This document shows, piece after piece, positions 1 to 8,181 of a DNA stretch of 64,000 nucleotides. The notes beneath the pieces are model-generated. The model saw nothing but the letters and a program-made list of their open reading frames with translations. It was not told the DNA's origin and searched no databases. Position numbers and translations under genes: made by a program. Position 1 is the first letter of the stretch; each line of letters begins with the position of its first letter. The stretch is from Erysipelotrichaceae bacterium. GTDB lineage: Bacteria > Bacillota_I > Bacilli_A > Erysipelotrichales > Erysipelotrichaceae. The stretch covers positions 21,505 through 85,504 of the forward strand of contig JAUNCS010000003.1 of assembly GCA_030526485.1 (NCBI GenBank), given 5' to 3'.

Positions 1-1922
1 GGATGGGTGAAATCCACCGATTCTTAGGCTTAACAGTAGGCTTAAACAAGAGAGAACTTACTCCTGCTGAAAAAAGAAAAGCCTATCTATGTGATGTAAC
101 ATATACAACAAATGCAGAAGTTGGCTTTGACTATCTAAGAGACAACATGGTAACCCGTGTTGAAGACAGAGTTCTTAGAGAATTAAATTTCGCTCTAGTC
201 GATGAAGTAGACTCTATCTTAATCGATGAATCTAGAACACCATTAATCATCTCAGGTGGTGAAAGAAAAACAGCTAATTTATATATCAACGCTGATAAGT
301 TTGTTAAGAAGCTTCATGAAGATGAAGATTATGAAATTGATATCAAGGGTAAAAATATTCAGTTAACTGAAGAAGGTGTTCATAAGGCTGAAAAATACTT
401 CAAGGTCGACAATATGTATGATCTTGATAATACTTCTTTAGTACACTATATTTCCCAGGCTTTAAAAGCTAACTACATCATGCACAACGACATTGAATAC
501 GTCGTTGAAGATAATGAAATCGTCATCGTTGACCAGAACACTGGTCGTAAGATGCCAGGCAGAGAATGGTCAGATGGCTTACACCAGGCAATTCAGGCTA
601 AGGAAGGAGTTCCTATCAAACAGGAAACTACTACTTTAGCTACTATCACTTACCAGAACTTCTTTAGACTATACAATAAGCTGGCTGGTATGACTGGTAC
701 TGCCAAGACTGAAGAAGAAGAATTCTTAGACATCTACAACATGCGTGTTGTGGAAGTTCCAACTAATAGACCGGTTGCCAGAAAAGATGAACCAGATCTG
801 ATCTTTGGTACTAAGAGAGCTAAGTATCGTGCACTAATCGATGAAGTAATGGCTATCCACGAAAAGGGTCAGCCAGTACTTGTTGGTACAATTTCTGTTG
901 AAACATCTGAACTTATTTCTAAGATACTTAAGGAAAGAAAAGTAAGACACGAAGTATTAAATGCCAAGAACCATGCCCGTGAAGCCGAAATCATTGCTCG
1001 TGCAGGGCACGAAGGTGCAGTTACTATCGCTACCAATATGGCAGGTAGAGGTACCGATATCAAGCTTACTGATAAGAGTAAGGAACTGGGTGGTTTAGCT
1101 GTTATTGGTTCTGAAAGACATGAATCTAGACGTATTGATAACCAGTTAAGAGGTAGATCAGGAAGACAGGGTGACCCAGGTTATTCTAGATTCTATGTAT
1201 CTTTAGAAGATGAACTGATGGTAAGATTCGGCTCTGATTCTATTCAGGCCTTATTTAACCAGATGGGTGATGTACCAATTGAAAACAAGACTGTTTCTAA
1301 GGCTATCTCAACTGCTCAAAGAAGAGTAGAAGGTATGAACTTTGATGTTCGTAAGTCATTACTTGATTATGATGATGTATTACGTATGCAAAGAGAAACA
1401 ATGTACGAACAAAGAAACTTCATCCTGGAAAATGAAGATATCCATGGTGTTATCGAAAACATGTATGAAAGAGTTTCTAGCCGTATCGTTGGTGAAAATA
1501 TGCTTAATGAAGGCAAGAAAGAAGTCGTTGACTACAATGGTGTAGTTGATGCGATGAAGACTTTAGGCTCTGAAGTAGATATCAATACTATCAATAATCT
1601 TGATAGAGAAGAATGTGCACTTCGCCTAAAGGAGATTGCGTTTGCAGCCTACAATAAGAAGATTGAAGCTGTTAAGCAGCAGGTATTACCAATTGAAAAG
1701 ACCATGGTTCTAAGAATGATGGATAGAGCCTGGGTTGGACATATTGATGTTATGTCAAAACTAAGAGAAGGTATTCACTTAAGAAGCTATGCCCAGAATA
1801 ATCCTTTGCAGGCATATGTGGAAGAAGGATATGATCTGTTTGAATCAATGATGAATACTATCTCAAATGACGTTGTGATTTTCTGCAACAACGTTAAAGT
1901 AGTTGCCAAGGGAGAACAGTAA
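1..1922 (+). CDS. secA: SecA preprotein translocase ATPase, 5' truncated by window edge
   Basis: This is the motor ATPase of the Sec secretion pathway, which drives unfolded preproteins through SecYEG at the membrane. The visible part starts inside nucleotide-binding domain 1 (LRDNMV, then the DEVDS Walker B region) and continues through the preprotein cross-linking domain, NBD2 (TNMAGRGTDIKL and the GRSGRQGDPG motif) and the helical scaffold/wing. About the first 130 residues lie outside the window, so the first ATG here is internal. The protein ends at VVAKGEQ without the Cys-rich zinc-binding tail found in many SecAs, so SecB-type interaction through that tail is not expected. The stop codon overlaps the prfB start (TAATG), the common secA-prfB arrangement. 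Confidence 0.97.
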   Translation, partial: MGEIHRFLGLTVGLNKRELTPAEKRKAYLCDVTYTTNAEVGFDYLRDNMVTRVEDRVLRELNFALVDEVDSILIDESRTPLIISGGERKTANLYINADKFVKKLHEDEDYEIDIKGKNIQLTEEGVHKAEKYFKVDNMYDLDNTSLVHYISQALKANYIMHNDIEYVVEDNEIVIVDQNTGRKMPGREWSDGLHQAIQAKEGVPIKQETTTLATITYQNFFRLYNKLAGMTGTAKTEEEEFLDIYNMRVVEVPTNRPVARKDEPDLIFGTKRAKYRALIDEVMAIHEKGQPVLVGTISVETSELISKILKERKVRHEVLNAKNHAREAEIIARAGHEGAVTIATNMAGRGTDIKLTDKSKELGGLAVIGSERHESRRIDNQLRGRSGRQGDPGYSRFYVSLEDELMVRFGSDSIQALFNQMGDVPIENKTVSKAISTAQRRVEGMNFDVRKSLLDYDDVLRMQRETMYEQRNFILENEDIHGVIENMYERVSSRIVGENMLNEGKKEVVDYNGVVDAMKTLGSEVDINTINNLDREECALRLKEIAFAAYNKKIEAVKQQVLPIEKTMVLRMMDRAWVGHIDVMSKLREGIHLRSYAQNNPLQAYVEEGYDLFESMMNTISNDVVIFCNNVKVVAKGEQ

Positions 1923-3020
1923 TGGAACTATATGAAATCAAACAAGGCCTGAGCACTTCCCTAAAGAAGTTAAAAGACTTAGGCGACTCTCTTTGACCTG
2001 GCTGGTTTAAAGAAGAAAATAGAAGAACTGGAAAAGAAACAGGAAGATGAAAATTTCTGGAATGATGCCAAGAAAGCTCAAAGCGTCATTAAGGAAACAA
2101 ACATCACCAGGGAACTGGTCAGCTCTTATGAAAGAAATGCCAGCGCTTTAGAAAGCCTTGGTGAATCAGTAGAAGAGTTATCCAAGAATCCTGATCCTGA
2201 ATTATTTGAACTGGTTGAAGAAGAATATAACGAAGCCATTAATAACTTTGATGACTTTGAAATGAAAGTCTTACTGTCTAATGACTATGACCACGCCAAC
2301 GCCATCCTGGAAATCCATCCAGGTGCTGGTGGTACTGAGTCGCAAGACTGGGCGGAAATGCTGTTTAGAATGTATCAGCGCTTTGCCCAAAAGAATGGCT
2401 ATGGTTTTGAAGTAATTGACTATGAAGATGGTGATGAAGCTGGATTAAAGTCTTGTTCAGTCTTAATTAAAGGTGACCTTGCTTATGGATATCTAAAAGG
2501 TGAAAGTGGTGTTCATCGTCTGGTTAGAATCTCACCATTTGATTCTAATGCCAGAAGACATACCTCATTTGCCTCTGTTGAAGTAACACCAGAATTCAAT
2601 GATGAAATTGAAATCACCATTGAAGAAAAAGACCTGGAAGTAGATACTATGCGTTCTTCTGGTGCTGGTGGCCAACATATCAACAAGACTGACTCCGCGG
2701 TTAGAATGAAACATATTCCTACCGGCATTGTAGTTTTCTCGCAAACGGAAAGAAGTCAGCTGTTAAATAGAGAAAGATGTCTATCAGTCTTAAAGTCTAA
2801 GCTGTATCAGAAAGCTATTGAAGAAAGAGAAGCTGAAAAGCGCGCTCTAAAGGGTGATCAGAAGAAGATTGAATGGGGATCACAAATCAGATCCTATGTC
2901 TTCTGTCCTTATACACTGGTTAAGGATCATCGTACAAATGAGGAAGAAGGAAATATCAACAAGGTTATGGATGGTGATATTTCGAAATTCCTGTTTGCTT
3001 ATCTTAAATCGTTAATTTAA
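1922..3020 (+). CDS. prfB: Peptide chain release factor 2 (programmed +1 frameshift)
   Basis: RF2 recognises UGA and UAA stop codons and triggers peptide release on the ribosome. The reading frame starts at the ATG overlapping the secA stop. It runs 24 codons to an in-frame TGA at 1994-1996 and must shift +1 at CTT-TGA-C to continue as DLAGLKKK to 3020. The product would be about 365 residues, normal for RF2. The C-terminal part shows the UGA-reading SPF motif (RISPFDSN) and the catalytic GGQ (GAGGQHINK). Annotation from the downstream ATG at 2262 alone would lose the N-terminal domain. A terminator follows directly. Confidence 0.96.
1979..1997 (+). promoter_or_regulatory. prfB autoregulatory +1 frameshift site
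   Basis: The slippery sequence CTTTGAC at 1991-1997 is the classic RF2 recoding site. The upstream AGGCGA (1981-1986) can act as a weak Shine-Dalgarno-like stimulator. When RF2 is scarce the ribosome pauses at TGA and slips +1, so RF2 regulates its own synthesis. The sequence is seen directly; the mechanism is known from the family. Confidence 0.93.
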
Positions 3021-3033
3021 AGATGTAATCTGG

Positions 3034-3056
3034 GACTGATTTTTCAGTCTTTTTTT
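3034..3056 (+). terminator. Rho-independent terminator after prfB
   Basis: A 6-bp stem GACTGA/TCAGTC (3034-3039 with 3044-3049) with a TTTT loop is followed by seven T residues. It ends the secA-prfB transcript. Confidence 0.85.
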
Positions 3057-3341
3057 ATATAAAAATATCTTATTACCACAGATAATCTTTTCTTTGGTCA
3101 ATATAAAAGTTTTGCCTAAATAACTGCTTTTTATGTTTATGTAGTTTTCTTATATCTGTTAAAGTATAAAAGTTCGTAAAAAAATAACTATACTTTACAA
3201 AACTCTAGATATAAGTAAATTATAATGAATTATTTAATATCTCATCTTAAAGCAGTGTATTAAGAAAAAATTGATTATTTATCATATAAAATTTACAAAC
3301 ATAAAATAGAAGGTTAAAATAATTAATTAGTATATAAGTAT
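3057..3341 (+). promoter_or_regulatory. AT-rich leader/promoter region of the exosortase G operon
   Basis: About 285 bases without a gene, very A/T-rich. It contains a perfect 9-bp inverted repeat TAAAGTATA (3160-3168) / TATACTTTA (3189-3197) that could be a protein-binding site. A consensus -10 TATAAT lies at 3221-3226 with no good -35. A small hairpin TCTTAA/TTAAGA lies further downstream near 3244-3264. If the -10 is used, the xrtG leader would be about 110 nt. No small ORF or known riboswitch is recognisable. Confidence 0.35.
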
Positions 3342-3947
3342 ATGAAGATTATGTTTATTTTGCTGTTTATCGCAGTATGGCAATACAGTTTACATGTTTT
3401 CAAAAGGTCAGAACTATACTTTTGGCGCTTTTTGTTTGGTGCCATGGGCATGTTTGGACTTATTGTAGTAGTCTTATTTCCGGTTCTAACCGAACCGCTA
3501 TCAAGAAGTGTAGCAGCTCTGGCAGGCATTTTTGGAAGAATGACTGACTGGTGCACTACTTATTTTAGATACGGCATTATCTTTATCGAGGCCAAGAGAG
3601 ATACCCTTTCTTTGATGATTGATATGGAATGTTCGGGTATTATTGAAATCTCGGTCTTTGTTAGTCTGATTACTTTCTTTGATGTCTATCGTACCTATGA
3701 AAAAGTAATAGTGGCTATTATTGGTTTTTTAACCATCGAGTTAGCCAATGCCTTCCGCATTATTCTTATCGCTTCAATAACTCATTTCTTTGGCATGTCT
3801 TCATATTATGTAGCTCATACCTTTATTGGCAGAATCTTTTTCTATTTCTGTTCAATTGTCTTATATTTTTATATCTTTACGAAACCGCAAATAATACGTA
3901 TGAAAGTAGGAAATATTGTCTATGGTAATCATAAACCGAATGCTTAA
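3342..3947 (+). CDS. xrtG: Exosortase family protein XrtG (Gram-positive exosortase)
   Basis: A 201-residue polytopic membrane protein resembling the Gram-positive exosortase family (XrtG). Exosortases are predicted membrane cysteine transpeptidases that cleave C-terminal sorting tails. The expected catalytic residues are present: Cys97 in MECSG, Arg139 in NAFRI and His159 in YVAHTFIGR, each in or next to a hydrophobic segment. It is the first gene of an operon containing the families known to accompany XrtG: a special GT2, a PTPS-like protein and a protein with a CTERM-like tail. No clear Shine-Dalgarno precedes the ATG at 3342, and the ATG at 3351 is an alternative. The assignment rests on the catalytic triad plus gene context; the protein sorting function in Firmicutes is not proven. 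Confidence 0.88.
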   Translation: MKIMFILLFIAVWQYSLHVFKRSELYFWRFLFGAMGMFGLIVVVLFPVLTEPLSRSVAALAGIFGRMTDWCTTYFRYGIIFIEAKRDTLSLMIDMECSGIIEISVFVSLITFFDVYRTYEKVIVAIIGFLTIELANAFRIILIASITHFFGMSSYYVAHTFIGRIFFYFCSIVLYFYIFTKPQIIRMKVGNIVYGNHKPNA

Positions 3948-6759
3948 TTCAATATTATTCTGGGCTGCCTGGATAATAATTCCTGTCTTAATGGAAATCC
4001 TACCATCTGTTGGCAGTATTTTCACATTACACAAACATCGTGTAAGAACAAATAAAGAAAGAATAAAGAATGACTACTTACCGGAGATCACTATCATTAT
4101 TCCGGTTTACAATTCTGAAAGCACTTTGGAAAACTGTATCCGTTCAATCAATGACAGTACTTATCCAAGTGATCGTATCCGTGTTTTCCTGGTAAATAAC
4201 GGCAGTAAGGATAATTCATTTAATGTCTTTGTGAAGTGTCAGAAAGAGTTTCCAAACTTAATGATGCAATGGCTGAATGCCAAGCAGGGTAAGAGCAAGT
4301 CTTTAAACCTGGCCGCTTATTCTTCAAAGGGCAAATACATCATCAATATCGACTCTGATGGTATGTTGGATTATCGCGCTCTGGAAAACATGATTAACAA
4401 GTTTGAAAGTAATCCTAACGTTTCTTGCCTTACTGGTGCAATTTTAACGCAGCCTGAAAAGATTAAGAAGTATCGTCTGGTATTCCCTCGTCTTTTAAGA
4501 ATTATGGAATATATGGAATATATGCAGGCCTTCCTTGCGGGCAGAAGTTATGCATCAGAAAACAATCGTCTATATACCATTTCTGGAGCTTTCTCAGCTT
4601 TTAGAAAGTCTGCTATCCTGCAATCCAGACTTTATAATACAGAAACCGTATCTGAAGATACCCATCTGACTTTTCAGATGCGTATGCTTAGAAATGAGAG
4701 AATTGAAATCTGCGAAGATGCTCTGTTTTATGTTGACCCAATTGAATCATTTAATAAGCTGTATGTACAAAGACAAAGATGGCAAAGAGGTTCTTTAGAA
4801 GTAGCTAAGATGTTTGAAGGTGAAAATCTGAGTATTAAAACAGTCCTTACCAACTTAAATGTCAGTACCCTGCTGTTTGACCACACCTTTGCCTTCCCAA
4901 GAATGATTTGGTATATCGCCATCTTGATGTTGGTAACCATGAACTATTCAGGCGTTACTCTGTTGTATTCATTTGGCGTAATCTTCTTTTTATACATCAT
5001 TATTAATTACTTCTATTTCTTTTCAATTGCTCATTTCCTGAAATTTGATAAGGAATTACATTCATATTATTTAAAACACTTCTGGGCAGTGATCTTCTTG
5101 CCAGTCTATAACCTGATTACTTTCTTCATGCGTATGGCTGGTATCATCAATAGTATTACTACTGACAGTAAGTGGCGTACTAATGACTTTACTGATGAAA
5201 GAAAAGCTGTTGGCAAGATTCTAAGACAGGACCTATCTTTCTTCGATAAGAGCTGGGCTAAACTTAACAAGTTAATTAACAGCACTGATAAAGAAGAAGC
5301 GAAGGAAGAAAATACTTCTTTCTTCTGGTATGTGGGTATGTCGTTTATTTATGCCTTGCCTCTAATTCTGGCCTGGGCAGCCTACTTTGTCCATAAGAGT
5401 TTTGGTGTTGGCATTGAAGAAACCATCAATACCATGACTGGACCATTACAGGGAACTTCCAAGGCCATGATTATGAAAAATGTCCTGGGCATCGGTATCC
5501 CTTCACTGCTGTTAATACTTTTGATTGTTTGTCTATGTTTAATTGATAAGTTCTTTATTAAAGATAAAGAAAGTTTACATAAGCTTATTAGTAATTTCTG
5601 TATGGTGCCAACAATTATCTTCCTGCTGGTACTAAACAGCAGTTTTGGTGTTTTAGATTATCTAAAGGTACAAAACGATAAGACATCAATCTTTAATGAC
5701 TATTATTATGATCCTTTAAAGGCGAGTATTACCGCACCAGAAACAAAGAAGAATCTAATTTATATTTATGTGGAATCTCTGGAAACAAGCTATACCGATA
5801 AGAATAGTGGCGGCTTCCAGTATGAGAACTACCTTCCTTATTTAAGCGAAACAGCTAAAAACAGTTTCTCTATTAAGAGTGAAGATGGCAAGCTTTCAGG
5901 CTTAAATAATCTGGTTGGTGCCAACTGGACTTCAGCAGCCTTGTTTGCTAGCGCAACTGGCCTTCCACTAAAGGTTACGGCGGTGGGCGAAAACGATAAT
6001 ATGTCTTTCCCAGGCATCTATTCTTTAGGCGATTTCCTAAAGGACAGCGACTATAATCAGACATTTATCTGTGGTTCAGATAGCGTGTTTGGTGGTAAAA
6101 AAACTTTTTATGAAGAACATGGTGACTTTGAAGTAATTGACTTATACAAGGCTAGAGAAAAAGGCTATCTTCCTGCTGATTATTACGATGACTGGTGGGG
6201 CTTTGAAGATTATCACTTATTTGAAATTGCCAAGGCTGAACTGGAAAAAGCTGCTTCTCAAGATAAACCTTTTAATATGACAATGCTGACGGTTGACTTA
6301 CATGCACCTGGTGGCAATATGTGTGAAAAGTGCGAGAACAAGTATGACAATATTACTGCTAATGTCGCCTTATGTAATGACCATTTAATCGAAGACTTTG
6401 TTAAGTGGTGTCAAAAACAGTACTTCTATGAAGAAACTGTCATTGTTATCTGTGGTGACCATTTAAGAATGGATAGTTCTTTAGTGAAAGATATTGAACG
6501 TAATGATCGTAAGGTTTATTTATCAATCATAAATAGTGGTAAAGAAGTCTTAAATGATAAACGTATAGCTACCCAAATGGATATGTATCCAACTGTTCTT
6601 TCAGCCTTAGGCTTTGAAATCGAAGGTGAAAAACTGGGTATGGGTGTTAACCTACTCTCTTTAGAAAAAACAATTGCTGAACAGAGAGGATTTGAGTGGC
6701 TGTATGACGAAGTTCAGAAAAATTCTGATAAATACGATGAAATAATTGGGGTTAAATAA
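3922..6759 (+). CDS. Exosortase G-associated GT2 glycosyltransferase fused to an OpgB/LtaS-like phosphoglycerol transferase domain
   Basis: A 945-residue membrane protein with two catalytic modules. The N-terminal half has a membrane segment, then a GT2 domain with PVYNSE, an NIDSDG metal site (DSD near 144-146), an SED acceptor motif and QRQRW (near 283-287), followed by several membrane segments. After more membrane helices (about 460-580) comes an extracytoplasmic alkaline-phosphatase/sulfatase-fold domain (about 605-925). It has a metal-binding YVESLE, the nucleophile Thr in NWTSAALFASATGLP (Thr670) and a GDHLRM metal site (near 845). That pattern is closest to phosphoglycerol transferases (OpgB/MdoB, LtaS). 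ATG 3922 is chosen over TTG 3916 because AGGA at 3908-3911 is well spaced for it. The gene overlaps xrtG by 26 nt, so the two are probably translationally coupled. The natural inference is a glycan made and decorated with glycerol phosphate. Confidence 0.85.
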   Translation: MVIINRMLNSILFWAAWIIIPVLMEILPSVGSIFTLHKHRVRTNKERIKNDYLPEITIIIPVYNSESTLENCIRSINDSTYPSDRIRVFLVNNGSKDNSFNVFVKCQKEFPNLMMQWLNAKQGKSKSLNLAAYSSKGKYIINIDSDGMLDYRALENMINKFESNPNVSCLTGAILTQPEKIKKYRLVFPRLLRIMEYMEYMQAFLAGRSYASENNRLYTISGAFSAFRKSAILQSRLYNTETVSEDTHLTFQMRMLRNERIEICEDALFYVDPIESFNKLYVQRQRWQRGSLEVAKMFEGENLSIKTVLTNLNVSTLLFDHTFAFPRMIWYIAILMLVTMNYSGVTLLYSFGVIFFLYIIINYFYFFSIAHFLKFDKELHSYYLKHFWAVIFLPVYNLITFFMRMAGIINSITTDSKWRTNDFTDERKAVGKILRQDLSFFDKSWAKLNKLINSTDKEEAKEENTSFFWYVGMSFIYALPLILAWAAYFVHKSFGVGIEETINTMTGPLQGTSKAMIMKNVLGIGIPSLLLILLIVCLCLIDKFFIKDKESLHKLISNFCMVPTIIFLLVLNSSFGVLDYLKVQNDKTSIFNDYYYDPLKASITAPETKKNLIYIYVESLETSYTDKNSGGFQYENYLPYLSETAKNSFSIKSEDGKLSGLNNLVGANWTSAALFASATGLPLKVTAVGENDNMSFPGIYSLGDFLKDSDYNQTFICGSDSVFGGKKTFYEEHGDFEVIDLYKAREKGYLPADYYDDWWGFEDYHLFEIAKAELEKAASQDKPFNMTMLTVDLHAPGGNMCEKCENKYDNITANVALCNDHLIEDFVKWCQKQYFYEETVIVICGDHLRMDSSLVKDIERNDRKVYLSIINSGKEVLNDKRIATQMDMYPTVLSALGFEIEGEKLGMGVNLLSLEKTIAEQRGFEWLYDEVQKNSDKYDEIIGVK

Positions 6760-7766
6760 TGAAAAATAAGAAATCATTTCCAAAAGTTGTAATAATCTGC
6801 TGCACATTGGCTGTATTGTCTTTTGTGCTGTTTTTCTTTGCCCTGAGACAGTATGAAAAGAGTTTATCAAGTGTTGTAGCTGCCTCACAGGATGGTTACG
6901 TGCAACTGGTAGTAGATCAGATTAACTTAAAAGATAATCGTGATGATGAAGAAATCATCTCTTCAATTCTTTCTTCACTTGATGCATCTAACAGCAAGTA
7001 CTGGGCATTTACCAAGGGCGATACTATTCTTTATATTAAGGACGTTCAGGAAACTAACCGCTATAAGCTGTTTACCTCTTCTTCTTTCTATGATTCAAAG
7101 GAAGCTCAGGATTATTATCAGAATCTAAAGCGTAATAGTGTCACTCATAAATTAATCAGATTAAAAGATAAGGACTATATAGCTTCGGGTACTGTCTTTA
7201 ACTATAATGGTTCAGATTATCGTCTGGTACTTCTTTCTAATAAGGACATGGTCTTTGAAAACAATGTCTATCTAAGAGGGAAGATTGAATTATGTTTATT
7301 ATTTTATGGCGCCAGTCTGATATTCCTAGTTATGGCAGCTGTATTAAGCTGGAAGCTTGATCAAAGCAGAAGCTTTGGCAGTGATGAAGGTGAAATGATC
7401 AGGGAATTAAACGAAAGAGTTTATAAGCTTAATGAAATCATCCAAACCAAGGAAACTGTCAAGCATCGCCACTTTGATCTGGAAGTTCTTGATGAATTTA
7501 TGCAGTCATATCTTGATAGAGATATTCCAAATGGAATCCTGGTAGATTTAACCTTTACTTCGGTAGGCAAGATGCGTGCCTTCTTTGAAGAACTGCCAGA
7601 AGATATCATCTGCTTTATGACCGGTAGAGAAAGCATGTTATTGCTTTCGGTTTACCAGGATGAAGAAGAACTTAAGATGATGTGTGAGCTTGACTGCATT
7701 GCAAAGATGCAAATGAGAAGTGTTGTATTTAGTGAGGTATTAAACAATGGAACTGCCATTATATAG
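6759..7766 (+). CDS. Uncharacterised two-TM membrane protein of the exosortase G operon
   Basis: A 335-residue protein not recognised as any named family. It has an N-terminal membrane segment (about 8-28) and an extracytoplasmic stretch of about 145 residues that could be a small Cache/PAS-like sensor. A second membrane segment (about 176-196) follows, then a cytoplasmic part with a helical linker (about 208-245) and a C-terminal alpha/beta domain. The topology resembles a receptor, and the last domain might be a degenerate signalling domain, but no catalytic motif such as GGDEF is visible. It starts on the stop codon of the fusion gene (TAATG) and overlaps the next gene by 20 nt, so it is co-translated with the exosortase G system. 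Confidence 0.7.
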   Translation: MKNKKSFPKVVIICCTLAVLSFVLFFFALRQYEKSLSSVVAASQDGYVQLVVDQINLKDNRDDEEIISSILSSLDASNSKYWAFTKGDTILYIKDVQETNRYKLFTSSSFYDSKEAQDYYQNLKRNSVTHKLIRLKDKDYIASGTVFNYNGSDYRLVLLSNKDMVFENNVYLRGKIELCLLFYGASLIFLVMAAVLSWKLDQSRSFGSDEGEMIRELNERVYKLNEIIQTKETVKHRHFDLEVLDEFMQSYLDRDIPNGILVDLTFTSVGKMRAFFEELPEDIICFMTGRESMLLLSVYQDEEELKMMCELDCIAKMQMRSVVFSEVLNNGTAII

Positions 7767-8181
7767 AGAATATAAATATAAATTTTATTTAAATGCCAAG
7801 CATTATATTGTAATCAACGACAAGAAGGGTGAAACCCACCCTCATACCTGGGAAATTCAGATTCATTTTGGAATTCCGCGCACCGTTTTTATTCAGTTTA
7901 CCAAGATTGAAAAAGCTATCAATGACTGTATTGACAAGTACCAGGACAAGGTTCTAAATGACCATGAACCCTTTGATGGCTTAGTTCCGACTGTTGAAAA
8001 TATGACCGATGTCTTTGCCAAAAGCATTGGCGAAGTTGTTGAAAGCTTTGGTGGCGCCTTCTATTCAATCGAAGTAGCAGAAACACCTACCAGAATTACC
8101 CGTTTATCTTTTGGAAACAGAAATACCAATGAGTCTTCAATTGACTCAATCATTGATGAAATAGTTAGAAAACATGGCTAA
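7747..8181 (+). CDS. 6-pyruvoyl-tetrahydropterin-synthase-like protein (exosortase G-associated)
   Basis: A 144-residue protein of the PTPS/QueD fold. The zinc-binding histidines of the family are recognisable as His19 (NAKHY) and His31/His33 (ETHPHTW). A PTPS-like family is known to occur beside XrtG and its GT2 in Firmicutes with unknown function, and this gene is in exactly that place. The usual catalytic Cys of true PTPS is not obvious, so pterin chemistry should not be assumed. It overlaps both neighbours (20 nt upstream, 8 nt downstream), which argues for coupled expression. Confidence 0.82.
   Translation: MELPLYREYKYKFYLNAKHYIVINDKKGETHPHTWEIQIHFGIPRTVFIQFTKIEKAINDCIDKYQDKVLNDHEPFDGLVPTVENMTDVFAKSIGEVVESFGGAFYSIEVAETPTRITRLSFGNRNTNESSIDSIIDEIVRKHG

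Noticed and set aside
1994..1996. Nonsense mutation in prfB
   Set aside because: The TGA lies in the canonical CTTTGAC frameshift context and the +1 frame continues the RF2 sequence; it is programmed recoding.
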